Notes: generated by a model from the letters alone, not told the origin. A stretch of DNA of 64,000 nucleotides from an uncultured Eubacteriales bacterium (GCA_900545495.1 UQZJ01000014.1:10482-74481); one strand, 5' to 3'. Counted from the stretch's first letter, positions 33,271 through 42,442 are shown. A program made the numbers and translations.

Positions 33271-34951
33271 GGTCTTCTCCTTTCGTCATGGGCAGGCGCA
33301 GTGTGATACAGCTGCCGTTTCCACCGTCGGATGCGGCGGTGAGGCCGTAGCCCTCGCCGTAGTACAGGCGGATGATGCGATCCACGTTGTTCAGCCCCAG
33401 ATGGCCGCCGGGGATGTCCTCGTGGCGGGCAAGGCGCGCCAGCACCTCCGGTTCGATGCCCCGACCGTTGTCGGACACCCGCAGCAGCAGGTCGTCCCCA
33501 TCGGACTCCGCCCACAGCTTGATATACCCCTCCTCCAGATCCGCCACGCCGTGGATGATGGCGTTTTCCACCAGCGGCTGAAGCACCATCTTAGGCACGA
33601 TGCAGTGCTGGAAGCGCTCGTCCACGTCGATCTCGCAGACGAACCGATCCTCAAAGCGGATCTCCTGAATATTCAGGTACTGCCGGACCAGCTCCAGCTC
33701 GTCCTCCAGCGGGATCAGCTCGCTGCCGGAGATACCTGCCCGCAGCAGCGCCGCCAGATCGGTGGACATGGCGGCGATCTGGGGAACATGGTTGGCCACG
33801 CCCAGCCATTTCATGCAGTCCAGCGTGTTGTAGAGGAAGTGGGGGTTCAGCTGTGCCTGCAGCATCCGCAGCTGCGTCTCGTTCAGCTCCTTCTGCCGCT
33901 GGACGGAGCGTTCCAGATTCTGCCGGTACTCCTCGGTCATGCGGTTGAAGCTGGCGGCCAGACGTCCCAGCTCATCGGGGCTGTCCAGATAGAGCTGGGC
34001 GTCATAGTCACCCCGCTCCACCTGCCACATGGCGTCGTCCAGCGCATTGACGGGCCGGGACAGGTAGCGGCTGAGCCACCACGCGGCCACGGCGCACAGC
34101 GCCAGACACAAAAAGCCCAGCGCCGCGCCTACCAGATACAGGGAGCGCAGCACCTGCCCCGTGTAGATGCGGGACTGTTGGAGCAGCAGGGTGAAGCCTC
34201 CGGCGCCGTAGGCGGTATAGAACGTGCAGTTGTCACCGGCAGCGCCGGTGAGGCTCTGCCCCGACAGCAGCTGACCACGCAGGGCGGCTACAGTGCGGTC
34301 CGCCTGCACGGTACGGGTGTAGTAGACGGTGCGCCATGTGCCGTCCAGCACCAGCAGATCGTCGGCGGGCGCCATCAGGCCGTCAAAGAGCTGGGCAAAG
34401 CCGTCGCTGTCCATGCGGACGGTGACATAGCCCAGCAGCTGCCCACCGTAGGCGGTGATGGTGCGGGCCGCCAGCAGCCCCTTGCCGGAGCTGAGGAAGA
34501 CCGTACCGCTGCCGCTTCGTGCGGCGTACAGCGCACCCCAGTCCGTGTCCAGCGGGGCGGCGGGCAGGGAGGTGTCCGTCGTATAGAGACAGACACCCTG
34601 CGCGTTGTAGATGTCCAGTGCGGCGTAGGGCCGCAGCGGGGCGGCGCGGCGGTAGAGAAACTGGTACAGAAGACGGGAGTCCTGCTCCGTCCGGCGCAGG
34701 ACGCTGCGTGTGATGGTGCTGGTGGCCAGCGCGTCCAGCGTATCGCCGCACAGGGCGGCGGCGTTGTCAAAGCGGGCGCACAGGGCGTGCAGGGTTTCCT
34801 GTCCCTGCTGCGCCTGGGTATGCTCGGTACGCGCCACGATGACCCGCATCATCACCACGTCGCACAGCAGCAGCGGCATCAGGGTCACCACCAGAATGGT
34901 GGCAAAGATCCGGTTGCGGAAGGAGCGGCGGATCCAGTTTTTCAGCTTCAT
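33248..34951 (-). CDS. Sensor histidine kinase, YesM/LytS type
   Basis: 567 residues: N-terminal membrane helix, a large extracytoplasmic region (about 40-270, dCache-like), second helix (about 272-292), HAMP, His_kinase with phospho-acceptor in QAQLNPHFLYNTLDCMKWLG, and HATPase_c (NAIIHGV, VSDNGRGIEPEVLARL, GGHLGLNNVDRII). Pairs with the YesN-like regulator. Overlaps the binding-protein gene upstream by ATGA. Confidence 0.93.
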   Translation of the reverse strand: MKLKNWIRRSFRNRIFATILVVTLMPLLLCDVVMMRVIVARTEHTQAQQGQETLHALCARFDNAAALCGDTLDALATSTITRSVLRRTEQDSRLLYQFLYRRAAPLRPYAALDIYNAQGVCLYTTDTSLPAAPLDTDWGALYAARSGSGTVFLSSGKGLLAARTITAYGGQLLGYVTVRMDSDGFAQLFDGLMAPADDLLVLDGTWRTVYYTRTVQADRTVAALRGQLLSGQSLTGAAGDNCTFYTAYGAGGFTLLLQQSRIYTGQVLRSLYLVGAALGFLCLALCAVAAWWLSRYLSRPVNALDDAMWQVERGDYDAQLYLDSPDELGRLAASFNRMTEEYRQNLERSVQRQKELNETQLRMLQAQLNPHFLYNTLDCMKWLGVANHVPQIAAMSTDLAALLRAGISGSELIPLEDELELVRQYLNIQEIRFEDRFVCEIDVDERFQHCIVPKMVLQPLVENAIIHGVADLEEGYIKLWAESDGDDLLLRVSDNGRGIEPEVLARLARHEDIPGGHLGLNNVDRIIRLYYGEGYGLTAASDGGNGSCITLRLPMTKGEDHAEGIDR

Positions 34952-35928
34952 GATGCCTCCTCCGCCGTCAGGCTCTGCCAGATGGCCAGCAGCTCCGCTT
35001 GACGGGCGCCGGCGGCATAGGCATCGTAGGCCATGGCACGGGGCAGCGCGGCGCTTGCGGCCGCCTGACCGCGCACGGCGCGGCGGGACTGGCGGGTCAG
35101 GCGCGTCTGCACCTCGTCACTGAGCAGGAAGTCGATGAAGGCGCGGGCGTTGTCTTCGTGGAGGCAGCCCTGCACCACGGCGGCGCAGTCCGGCTGGATC
35201 ACCGTACCCTCCGCCGGGTAGACCACGGTGACGCTGAAGCCGTTGTCCGCGGCCTGCAGCGCCAGATCCTCGGTGGCGACGCCCACATAGCAGCTGCCGT
35301 CCGCCACGGCGTCCACCGCGTCGGCGGCGGAGGGCAGTACGCCGCTGAGATTGTGGGAAAAGGCGGCCAGCACCGTCTCATCCTCGCCGGGCAGCGATTG
35401 GGTCAGCGCCTGCAAAACGGTGCAGCCCGTGGCGGAAACGGTAGGGTCGGGACAGGCGATGCGTCCCCGCCACGCGGTATCCAGCAGACCGCTCCAGCTG
35501 TCCGGCACGTTGCGCTGCACCAGTTGGTCGTTGTAGAGCAGCACCATGGGCAGCAGGGAAAAGGCCGTCCAGCGATCCTCGCTGTCCCGGTAGGCGTCGG
35601 AGATATCCGCCGCCAGCGGCGCGGCGTAGGGCGCGAAGCAGTCCCCGTAGGCGGAGAGGCAGTCCGGCGCCGCACCCAGCAGCAGGTCACAGCCGGAGTC
35701 TCCGGCGGCGATCTGCGCCAGCAGGGGCAGGGTGCCGTCGGCGGTGCGTACCTCCACCCAGATGCCGGTGCGGCGCTCGAACTCCCGCACCGTATCGTCG
35801 TAAGCGGCGGCGCTGCGGGCGGTGAAGATCACAAGGCGCGCCGCCTCATCCGGCGCGGAGACGGACTGTCCGCCGCCGCAGCCGCACAGCAGGAGCAATA
35901 TGCACAGTAGGGGGATCACGCGCCGCAT
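34948..35928 (-). CDS. Solute-binding lipoprotein co-encoded with the sensor kinase
   Basis: 326 residues, lipobox LLCGC, then ARLVIFTARSAAAYDDTVRE ... FERRTGIWVEVRT, LLAQIAAGDSGCDLLLGAAP: an FbpA/AfuA-type binding fold, the same class as the transporter's own binding protein but distant from it. Its operon position, overlapping the kinase gene, argues that it is the ligand-presenting part of a three-component sensor (binding protein, kinase, regulator) and not a transport component. Ribosome site AAGGAGG. Confidence 0.83.
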   Translation of the reverse strand: MRRVIPLLCILLLLCGCGGGQSVSAPDEAARLVIFTARSAAAYDDTVREFERRTGIWVEVRTADGTLPLLAQIAAGDSGCDLLLGAAPDCLSAYGDCFAPYAAPLAADISDAYRDSEDRWTAFSLLPMVLLYNDQLVQRNVPDSWSGLLDTAWRGRIACPDPTVSATGCTVLQALTQSLPGEDETVLAAFSHNLSGVLPSAADAVDAVADGSCYVGVATEDLALQAADNGFSVTVVYPAEGTVIQPDCAAVVQGCLHEDNARAFIDFLLSDEVQTRLTRQSRRAVRGQAAASAALPRAMAYDAYAAGARQAELLAIWQSLTAEEAS

Positions 35929-35958
35929 GGCAGGCCCTCCTTATCGGTCAGATGTGGT

Positions 35959-37410
35959 TCAGCGGCAGTTCTTCAGCACCTCGCATACCAGTGCGTACAT
36001 CCGCTTGACGGAGTCCACACCCAGCCGCTCCCGGGGGGAGTGGATGTCGTGCAGCTCCGGCCCGAGGGAGACGGCGTCCAGTCCGGGCATCTTGTTGATG
36101 AGCAGACCGCACTCCAGACCGCCGTGGGTGGCCATGATAACGCCGTCCTGTCCGGTGATCTGCTTGTAGGAGGCCATCACCGTGTCCCGCAGCGGGGACT
36201 GGCGGGCATACTGCCACGCCGGGTAGTCGCCCCGGGTGGACACGGTGCCGCCGCCGGTGTACTCCACGATGGCGCGCACCCGCTGGAGCAGCAGCTCCTT
36301 CTGGGTGGCCACGGAGGAGCGGATGGAGAAGGAGAAGTGCAGGCCGTCGCCGCAGGCGGTCATGACGCCCAGATTCAGGGAGGTCTGGACGAGGCCGGGG
36401 AAGTCGGCGCTCATGACCTCCACACCCTGGGGCAGCGTCAGCAGCACATGGAGGAGCCGGCTGGAGTCCTCGGCGGAGTAGGCGGCGTCGGCGTCGGCGG
36501 CCGCACAGGTGAGGGCCACACCGCCGTCGGTGGCGGCGTATTCGTTTTTCAGGATGCCGTCAAACTCCCGGATGAAGGCGGCGAAGTCCTCTGCCTTTCC
36601 GGCGGGGACAGCCACCACCGCATCGCAGCGGGTGCAGATCACGTTGTCAAACTGACCGCCCCGGAGGTCGGCGATCCGCAGCGTACCCAGCCGCTCCATG
36701 GCGCTGTACAGCACGCGGCTGATGAGGTCGTTGCCGCTGCCGCGGCCCTTGTCGATCTCCGCGCCGGAGTGACCGCCCTTCAGGCCGCCGATGGACACGG
36801 CGAAGCACGCCTCGTCGGTCAGAGGCTCCTTCGCGGCGGGTACGAAGCAGTCGGCCCGCAGACCTCCGGCGCAGGAGACGGTGAACACACCCTCCTCCTC
36901 GGAGTCCAGATTCAGCAGGCGGCGGCCCTTCAGGTCGGAGCAGTCCAGCGCCACAGCGCCGTCCATGCCCGTCTCCTCGTCCACGGTGATGACCACCTCC
37001 AGCGGGGGATGGGACAGGGAGTCGTCCGCCAGAATGGCAAAGGCGGCGGCAACGGCGATGCAGTCATCGCCGCCCAGCGAGGTCTTTTCCGCCCAGACAT
37101 ACCGGCCGTCGGTGGCCAGATCCAGACCCTCACGGGTCATGTCCTTGGGGCAGTCCTCCGTCTGGGCGCAGACCATGTCCATGTGGCCCTGCAAAATAAC
37201 GGGGGCGGCATTTTCATAGCCGGGAGAGGCGTCTTTCCAGATGATGACGTTGTTGCAGTCCTCCTGCCGGTACCGCAGGCCAAGCTCCTTGGCCATGGTC
37301 ACGCACAGGTCACTGATGATCTTGGTGTTGCCGCTGCCGTGAGGCACCGCGCACAGCCGTTCAAAATAGTCGAAAACAGATTTCGGCTCCAGATGAGAGA
37401 GAATTCCCAT
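35959..37410 (-). CDS. pepD: Aminoacyl-histidine dipeptidase (PepD, M20C)
   Basis: 483 residues, standard PepD length. Metal and catalytic motifs: GHMDMVC, SLGGDDCIA, TVDEETGMDG, LNLDSEEEG; FAVSIGGLKGGHSGAEIDKG is the family hallmark of the lid domain. A cytosolic zinc dipeptidase acting on Xaa-His and related dipeptides. 31 bp downstream of the aminopeptidase gene and 30 bp upstream of the sensor binding protein, all on the minus strand, so one long transcript is possible. Confidence 0.94.
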   Translation of the reverse strand: MGILSHLEPKSVFDYFERLCAVPHGSGNTKIISDLCVTMAKELGLRYRQEDCNNVIIWKDASPGYENAAPVILQGHMDMVCAQTEDCPKDMTREGLDLATDGRYVWAEKTSLGGDDCIAVAAAFAILADDSLSHPPLEVVITVDEETGMDGAVALDCSDLKGRRLLNLDSEEEGVFTVSCAGGLRADCFVPAAKEPLTDEACFAVSIGGLKGGHSGAEIDKGRGSGNDLISRVLYSAMERLGTLRIADLRGGQFDNVICTRCDAVVAVPAGKAEDFAAFIREFDGILKNEYAATDGGVALTCAAADADAAYSAEDSSRLLHVLLTLPQGVEVMSADFPGLVQTSLNLGVMTACGDGLHFSFSIRSSVATQKELLLQRVRAIVEYTGGGTVSTRGDYPAWQYARQSPLRDTVMASYKQITGQDGVIMATHGGLECGLLINKMPGLDAVSLGPELHDIHSPRERLGVDSVKRMYALVCEVLKNCR

Positions 37411-37441
37411 GTATCAAAACTCCTTTCAGAAATCGCGGCGG

Positions 37442-39226
37442 TCAGCGGTGCAGCGGCGCGGTGGCCTGCGCCAGCCACGCCTGCTCCTCCGCACCCAGCA
37501 GGGGGGAGACGGTATCGTACACCAGCTTGTGGTAGTCGTTGAGCAGCGCCAGCTCCGGCTCCGTCAGCAGGGAGACGTCGATGGCGTCCCGGTCGAAGGG
37601 TACCATGGTCAGCGGCTCCAGATACATGAACTGGCCAAACTCCGTCTTATCGCCGGTACGCACCAGCACCAGATTCTCATGGCGGATGCCGAATTTACCG
37701 GCGGCGTAGTAGCCCGGCTCGTTGGAGATGACCATGCCCTCCTCCAGCGTGATGCGGCGTCCGTCGGCGCTGCGCAGGCGGAAGCTCTGGGGTCCCTCGT
37801 GGACGCTGAGGATGTAGCCCACGCCGTGACCGGTGCCGTGGTTGTAGTCCATGCCCAGCTCCCACAGGGGCAGACGGGCCAGCACGTCCAGATTCTCGCC
37901 GGAGGCGCCGTGGGGGAAGCGGGCGGCGCCCAGCGCCAGATGGCCCTTGAGCACCAGTGTGAACATCCGCTTTTCCTCCTCGCCCACGGGGCCGAGGGCG
38001 ATGGTGCGGGTCACGTCGGTGGTACCCTGCCGGTAGTGAGCGCCGGAGTCCAGCAGCAGCAGTCCCTCCGGGTGCAGCGGCACGTCCGTCTCCGGCGTGG
38101 GGTCGTAGTGGACGATAGCGCCGTGGGGGCCGTAGCCGGCGATGGTGTCAAAGCTCAGATCCAAAAAGTCCGGCTGCTCGGCGCGGAAGGCGGCCAGCTT
38201 GGCGGCGGCGGACAGCTCCGTAATGGGCTCCTTGCCGATGCGGTGCTTGAGCCAGTACAGGAAGCGGCACATGGCCGCGCCGTCCTTGATGTGGGCGGTG
38301 CGGAAATTCGCCATCTCCTCCGGCGTCTTGCAGGCCTTCATCAAAATGGCGGGGCTGGGCTGATCCAGCACCTCGGCGTGGGACAGGCTCTCCATGATGC
38401 GGTAGTTGGCGGTGGCGCTGTCGGCCATGATCCGCGTGCCGGCGGGCAGACCGCGCAGCATATCATACACGTCGCCGTAGGGGCGCAGGGTCACGCCGCA
38501 GGCGGCCAGCTTCTCCGCGATCTCCGCCGGGACGGCCTGCGGCTGGATGCACAGCTGTGCGTCCTCCCGCCCGATGAGCAGGAAGGACAGAAAGACCGGT
38601 GTGCAGGCCACGTCGCCGCCGCGCAGGTTCAGCGCCCATGCGATCTCCGTCAGGCTGGTGAGCAGCAGGTAGGCGGCGTTTTCCTCTGTCATCTTCTCCC
38701 GCAGCTTGGCCAGCTTCTCCTCGCGGGTCAGACCGCAGCCGGTCAGCTCCCATACGGGGCGGTCGGACAGGGCGGGGCGGTCGGGCCATACGGCGTCCAC
38801 CAGATCCTTGTCGCCGGCAAAGCGGATGTTCTTATCCTTCAGCGCATCCCGCAGAGTACCGGCGAAGCCGTTGGAGACGGTGCGGCCGTCAAAGCCCAGC
38901 ACGCCGCCCTCCGGCAGCTGCTCGGCCAGAAACGCGCCGATGGTGGGGACGTCGGGCTGTCCCATGCGCATCAGCTCGATGCCGCTGCCGGCCAGCTGAT
39001 CCGCCGCCTGCAAAAAGTAGCGGCCGTCCGTCCACAGAGCCGCACGCTCCGGCAGGATCACCAGCGTACCGGCGGAGCCGGTAAAGCCGGACAGGTAGGC
39101 GCGGGCCTTGAAAAAGTCGCCCACATACTCCGAGCCGTGGAAGTCGTCCGTGACCACCACATAGCCGTTCATGCCGTGCTGTGCCATCTCCCGGCGCAGC
39201 GTTGCCAGACGTTCTGTTATGACCAT
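37442..39226 (-). CDS. Xaa-Pro aminopeptidase P-like metallopeptidase (M24B)
   Basis: 594 residues, the three-domain APP1 form: two creatinase-like N-terminal domains (YVVVTDDFHGSEYVGD, GFTGSAGTLVI, WTDGRYFLQA), the pita-bread M24 domain (metal ligands in LLDSGAHYRQGTTDVTRT, NHGTGHGVGY, ISNEPGYY, RHENLVLV) and a C-terminal extension (EPLTMVPFDRDAID). Removes N-terminal residues before proline in the cytosol. ATG at 39226 chosen; the frame upstream includes the promoter region. Confidence 0.93.
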   Translation of the reverse strand: MVITERLATLRREMAQHGMNGYVVVTDDFHGSEYVGDFFKARAYLSGFTGSAGTLVILPERAALWTDGRYFLQAADQLAGSGIELMRMGQPDVPTIGAFLAEQLPEGGVLGFDGRTVSNGFAGTLRDALKDKNIRFAGDKDLVDAVWPDRPALSDRPVWELTGCGLTREEKLAKLREKMTEENAAYLLLTSLTEIAWALNLRGGDVACTPVFLSFLLIGREDAQLCIQPQAVPAEIAEKLAACGVTLRPYGDVYDMLRGLPAGTRIMADSATANYRIMESLSHAEVLDQPSPAILMKACKTPEEMANFRTAHIKDGAAMCRFLYWLKHRIGKEPITELSAAAKLAAFRAEQPDFLDLSFDTIAGYGPHGAIVHYDPTPETDVPLHPEGLLLLDSGAHYRQGTTDVTRTIALGPVGEEEKRMFTLVLKGHLALGAARFPHGASGENLDVLARLPLWELGMDYNHGTGHGVGYILSVHEGPQSFRLRSADGRRITLEEGMVISNEPGYYAAGKFGIRHENLVLVRTGDKTEFGQFMYLEPLTMVPFDRDAIDVSLLTEPELALLNDYHKLVYDTVSPLLGAEEQAWLAQATAPLHR

Positions 39227-39280
39227 AGTAGGTATACCGCCTTTCCCAGCGGCAGACGCCGCCGTGTCGTATGTCGTTGT

Positions 39281-39315
39281 ACCATTGGCGTACAATGGTG
39301 TCACCACCGATTATA
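39281..39315 (-). promoter_or_regulatory. -10 element and downstream dyad at the peptidase promoter
   Basis: Minus strand TATAAT (39310-39315; no clear -35), followed at about +4 to +22 by the perfect dyad ACCATTG-N5-CAATGGT (39281-39299): a candidate operator or 5' hairpin. Confidence 0.45.
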
Positions 39316-39412
39316 GCACAGGGAAAATAAAAAGTGTACCTTTATTTCTGCGGTGTATAAGGCGCGCGGCAGCGGCGTATAATGAGGCGATCCGGGAAAG
39401 GGGGACGATGCC

Positions 39413-39952
39413 GTGAAGCGGAGAGACCGGAAATGGCGCACCTGGGAGACGGCGGGATTGTTCGTTGTCATCCTGCTGGGCAACACGCTGCATTTTGTAT
39501 ATGATTGGACGGGACAGGCGCGGTGGGCGGCGTATGTGTCCGCCGTCAACGAGTCCACATGGGAGCATATGAAGCTGCTGTTCGTGCCGTGGCTTCTGTG
39601 GACGGCGGCCCAATGCATCGGCCTTCGCAGCCTGCGCCCCGCGGCGCCGCGGGCAGTCGGCTTGCTGGCGGGCATGGCCGCCATCCCGCTGCTGTTTTAC
39701 GGCTACACGGGCGTTACAGGCGTCAATGTGGGCGTGGTGAACGTCCTCATCTTTCAGGCGGCGGTGCTGCTGGCCTTCTGGGTCAGCACGGCGCTGCAAA
39801 AGCGGGGTGCGCTGACCGCACCGGTGTGGCAGGCGGTGGGAGTACTGGTCATGGCGGCGCTGTGCGCGGCGTTTGTGCTCTGGACGGTGTCGCCGCCTGC
39901 ACTGCCCGTCTTTACCGATCCCGTCGACGGGACGCGGGGCGTGACAATTTAA
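39413..39952 (+). CDS. Multi-pass membrane protein (DUF6512-like)
   Basis: 179 residues from a GTG with AAAGGGGG upstream. Five or six hydrophobic segments; the motif HFVYDWTGQARWAAYVSAVN with ESTWEHMKLLFVPW is the signature of a family of clostridial membrane proteins I recall as DUF6512. Divergent from the peptidase gene and closed by its own terminator. Function unknown. Confidence 0.75.
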   Translation: MKRRDRKWRTWETAGLFVVILLGNTLHFVYDWTGQARWAAYVSAVNESTWEHMKLLFVPWLLWTAAQCIGLRSLRPAAPRAVGLLAGMAAIPLLFYGYTGVTGVNVGVVNVLIFQAAVLLAFWVSTALQKRGALTAPVWQAVGVLVMAALCAAFVLWTVSPPALPVFTDPVDGTRGVTI

Positions 39953-39958
39953 GCAGCC

Positions 39959-39985
39959 GGAGAGCCGCCCTTGGCGGCTCTTTTT
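39959..39985 (+). terminator. Terminator
   Basis: GAGAGCCGCC-CTT-GGCGGCTC followed by TTTTTC, right after the preceding stop codon. Confidence 0.85.
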
Positions 39986-39986
39986 C

Positions 39987-40015
39987 TTGACCCCGCGGGT
40001 GGGATGGTTTATAAT
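39987..40015 (+). promoter_or_regulatory. Promoter of xpaC-telA
   Basis: TTGACC, 17 bp, TATAAT. Confidence 0.85.
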
Positions 40016-40070
40016 GGACGCATCGTATGTATATCTATTCGGTTCCGACCGAGGACTGGAGGCGACAGGA

Positions 40071-40787
40071 TTGAAAACAAAGACCATCGTCCACAGATCA
40101 GCCGTGCCGCTCTATGCGGCGGCAGCCGTGTGGCTGGTGTACGCGCTGCTGTTCCCCCTGTATCAGGTGGGGCATTTCCTGCTGGCGGCGGCGGTGTCCG
40201 CAGCGGCGGCGCTGATCGCCCGGCTGTTCTGCAAGGACGTGACAGAGGTGGTGGAGCTCCCGGAGGAGCCGGTGACCACCGGCAACCCGGCGCTGGATAA
40301 GATGATCGCCGACGGAGACGGCGCCATCAAGACCATGCGGGCGCTGAACGACAGCATTCAGGACGAGACCATCTCCCGCCAGATCGACCGGCTGGAGGAG
40401 GTCAGCAGCCGTATCTTCCGGTATGTGAAGGACAACCCCGCCAAGCTGCCCCAGATCCGGAAGTTCATGTCCTATTACCTGCCTACCACCATCAAGCTGC
40501 TGACGGCCTACGACCAGATGAGCCGGCAGGGTGTCAGCGGGGAGAATATCACCGGCACCATGAAGAAGGTGGAGGGTATGATGTCCACCATCGTGCGGGC
40601 CTTTGAAAAGCAGCTGGACAGCCTGTTCGGCGACGAGGCTATGGATATCTCCACCGACATCACCGTGCTGGAGAACATGATGGTGCGGGAGGGTCTGGCG
40701 GCGGATGACCTGCACAAGACCGCCCAGAGCGCTCCGCAGACCCAGCCGCCGCAGGATACGGACGGCGGTATTACGCTGGAGCTGTAA
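40071..40787 (+). CDS. XpaC-like membrane protein
   Basis: 238 residues from a TTG start preceded by GGAGG (8-nt spacing); the in-frame region upstream lies on the promoter, so the longer version is not real. Two N-terminal membrane helices (about 8-45), then a helical domain (NPALDKMIADGDGAIKTMRA, KFMSYYLPTTIKLLTAYDQM) that defines the XpaC family (5-bromo-4-chloroindolyl phosphate hydrolysis protein). Almost always next to telA, as here. Precise role unknown; the pair is linked to toxic-anion and envelope stress tolerance. Confidence 0.88.
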   Translation: MKTKTIVHRSAVPLYAAAAVWLVYALLFPLYQVGHFLLAAAVSAAAALIARLFCKDVTEVVELPEEPVTTGNPALDKMIADGDGAIKTMRALNDSIQDETISRQIDRLEEVSSRIFRYVKDNPAKLPQIRKFMSYYLPTTIKLLTAYDQMSRQGVSGENITGTMKKVEGMMSTIVRAFEKQLDSLFGDEAMDISTDITVLENMMVREGLAADDLHKTAQSAPQTQPPQDTDGGITLEL

Positions 40788-40829
40788 GCGAGAGAACACA
40801 CAATTTATCATAAGAAAGGAAACAGAGAC

Positions 40830-42002
40830 ATGACCGATAACATGATGCCTGAGCTGACCCTGACACCCGATACCGATACCGCCGCGGCGGTGGCCGTACC
40901 TGAGCTGACCCTGACGCCCGACGCGCCGGAGGTGCCGCAGGAGGAGGAAAAGAAGATCGAGCCGGTGGCCATGGACGAGAGTCTGCTGACCGAGGAGGAG
41001 CGTCAGGCCGTGAACGCCTTCTCCAAGAAGATCGATATCCGAGACACCAATCAGGTGCTGCAATATGGCGCCGCCGCCCAGAAGAGCGTGGCGTCCTTCT
41101 CTGAAAACGCCCTGAACAACGTGCGCAACAAGGACATGGGCGAGATCGGCGAGGATCTGAGCCGTCTGGTGGTGGAGCTGAAGGGCTTCGGCGAGGACGA
41201 GGAGAAGAAGGGCCTGAAGGGGCTGTTCAAGAAGGCCGGCAACAGGCTGGAGATCATGAAGTCCCAGTACAGCAAGGTCGAGGCCAACGTGGACAAGATC
41301 GCCCAGAATCTGGAGAACCATCAGATCACCCTGCTCAAGGATGTGGCCATGTTCGACCAGATGTATGAGCTGAACCTGAAGTACTACAAGGAACTGACCA
41401 TGTACATTCTGGCGGGCAAGAAGCGCCTGGCGGAGGTGCGCGCCACCGAGGTGGAGGCGCTGCACCAGAAGGCGGAGCAGTCCGGTCTTGCCGAGGACGC
41501 CCAGGCATACAACGATCTGGTCAGCCTGTGCGACCGGTTTGAGAAGAAGCTCCACGATCTGGAGCTGACCCGCATGGTGTCCATCCAGATGGGCCCCCAG
41601 ACCCGTCTGCTGCAAAATAACGACACCCAGATGATCGAGAAGATCCAGTCCTCTCTGGTGAACACCATCCCCCTGTGGAAGAGCCAGATGGTGCTGGCGC
41701 TTGGCATGGAGCACAGCCGTCAGGCCACCGCCGCCCAGAACGCGGTGACGGAGATGACCAACGAGCTGCTGAAGAAGAATGCCGACACCCTGAAGATGGG
41801 TACCATCGCCACCGCCAAGGAGGCGGAACGCTCCATCGTGGATATCGAGACGCTGCAGCACACCAACCAGCAGCTGATCTCCACGCTGGATGAGGTGGCA
41901 CGCATCCAGAAGGAGGGAGCCGCCAAGCGTAAGGAGGCGGAAGCCGAGCTGGGCCGCATCGAGGGCGAGCTGAAGCAGAAGCTGCTGGAGCTGCGGAGCT
42001 AA
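40830..42002 (+). CDS. telA: TelA-family toxic-anion resistance protein
   Basis: 390 residues, TelA domain (about 55-390): YGAAAQKSVASFSENALNNV, MFDQMYELNLKYYKELTMYI, SLVNTIPLWKSQMVLALGME, and a long C-terminal coiled coil. The N-terminus has a direct peptide repeat PELTLTPD (residues 7-14 and 24-31). Named for tellurite resistance; also affects antibiotic and lysozyme tolerance in some Firmicutes. The last 17 codons (from 41951) are the first copy of a 220-bp tandem repeat. Confidence 0.9.
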   Translation: MTDNMMPELTLTPDTDTAAAVAVPELTLTPDAPEVPQEEEKKIEPVAMDESLLTEEERQAVNAFSKKIDIRDTNQVLQYGAAAQKSVASFSENALNNVRNKDMGEIGEDLSRLVVELKGFGEDEEKKGLKGLFKKAGNRLEIMKSQYSKVEANVDKIAQNLENHQITLLKDVAMFDQMYELNLKYYKELTMYILAGKKRLAEVRATEVEALHQKAEQSGLAEDAQAYNDLVSLCDRFEKKLHDLELTRMVSIQMGPQTRLLQNNDTQMIEKIQSSLVNTIPLWKSQMVLALGMEHSRQATAAQNAVTEMTNELLKKNADTLKMGTIATAKEAERSIVDIETLQHTNQQLISTLDEVARIQKEGAAKRKEAEAELGRIEGELKQKLLELRS

Positions 42003-42442
42003 GAAAGAGAAATCGGCACCGTCAGCCCAGCTCGGGCGGCGCAGCCGCATCGCGCGGCAGCGCGTCCAAGCGTTTTGCGTGCAAAACCTTGCCGCAGGGC
42101 GAATTTATTTCGCCCGAGGAAGTGCAATGGAACGGGGCCCCCATTTTGCGCCCGCGCAAAATGGGGTGCTGGGCCGCATTGAGGGCGAGCTGAAGCAGAA
42201 ACTGCTGGAGCTGCGGAGCTGAGAAAGAGAAATCGGCACCGCCAGCCCAGCTCGGTCGGCGCAGCCGCATCGCGCGGCAGCGCGTCCAAGCGTTTTGCGT
42301 GCAAAACCTTGCCGCAGGGCGAATTCATTTCGCCCGAGGAAGTGCAATGGAACGGGGCCCCCGTTTTACGCCCGCGCAAAATGGGGTGCTGGGCCGTATC
42401 GAGGGTGAGCTGAAGCAGAAGCTGCTGGAGCTGCGGAGCTAA
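41948..42442 (+). repeat. 220-bp tandem repeat spanning the 3' end of telA (2 full units plus a 55-bp partial)
   Basis: The sequence starting GCTGGGCCGC recurs at 41948, 42168 and 42388, exactly 220 bp apart. Each copy begins with the last 16-17 codons of telA and its stop; units 1 and 2 continue with about 168 bp of hairpin-rich DNA (GTTTTGC-GT-GCAAAAC; GGGCGAA/TTTCGCCC; CATTTTGCGC-CC-GCGCAAAATG). The differences among the three telA tails are all third-codon-position or stop-codon changes (CGC/CGT, ATC/ATT, GGC/GGT, AAG/AAA, TAA/TGA). Copies 2 and 3 have no start codon or ribosome site. Confidence 0.9.
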
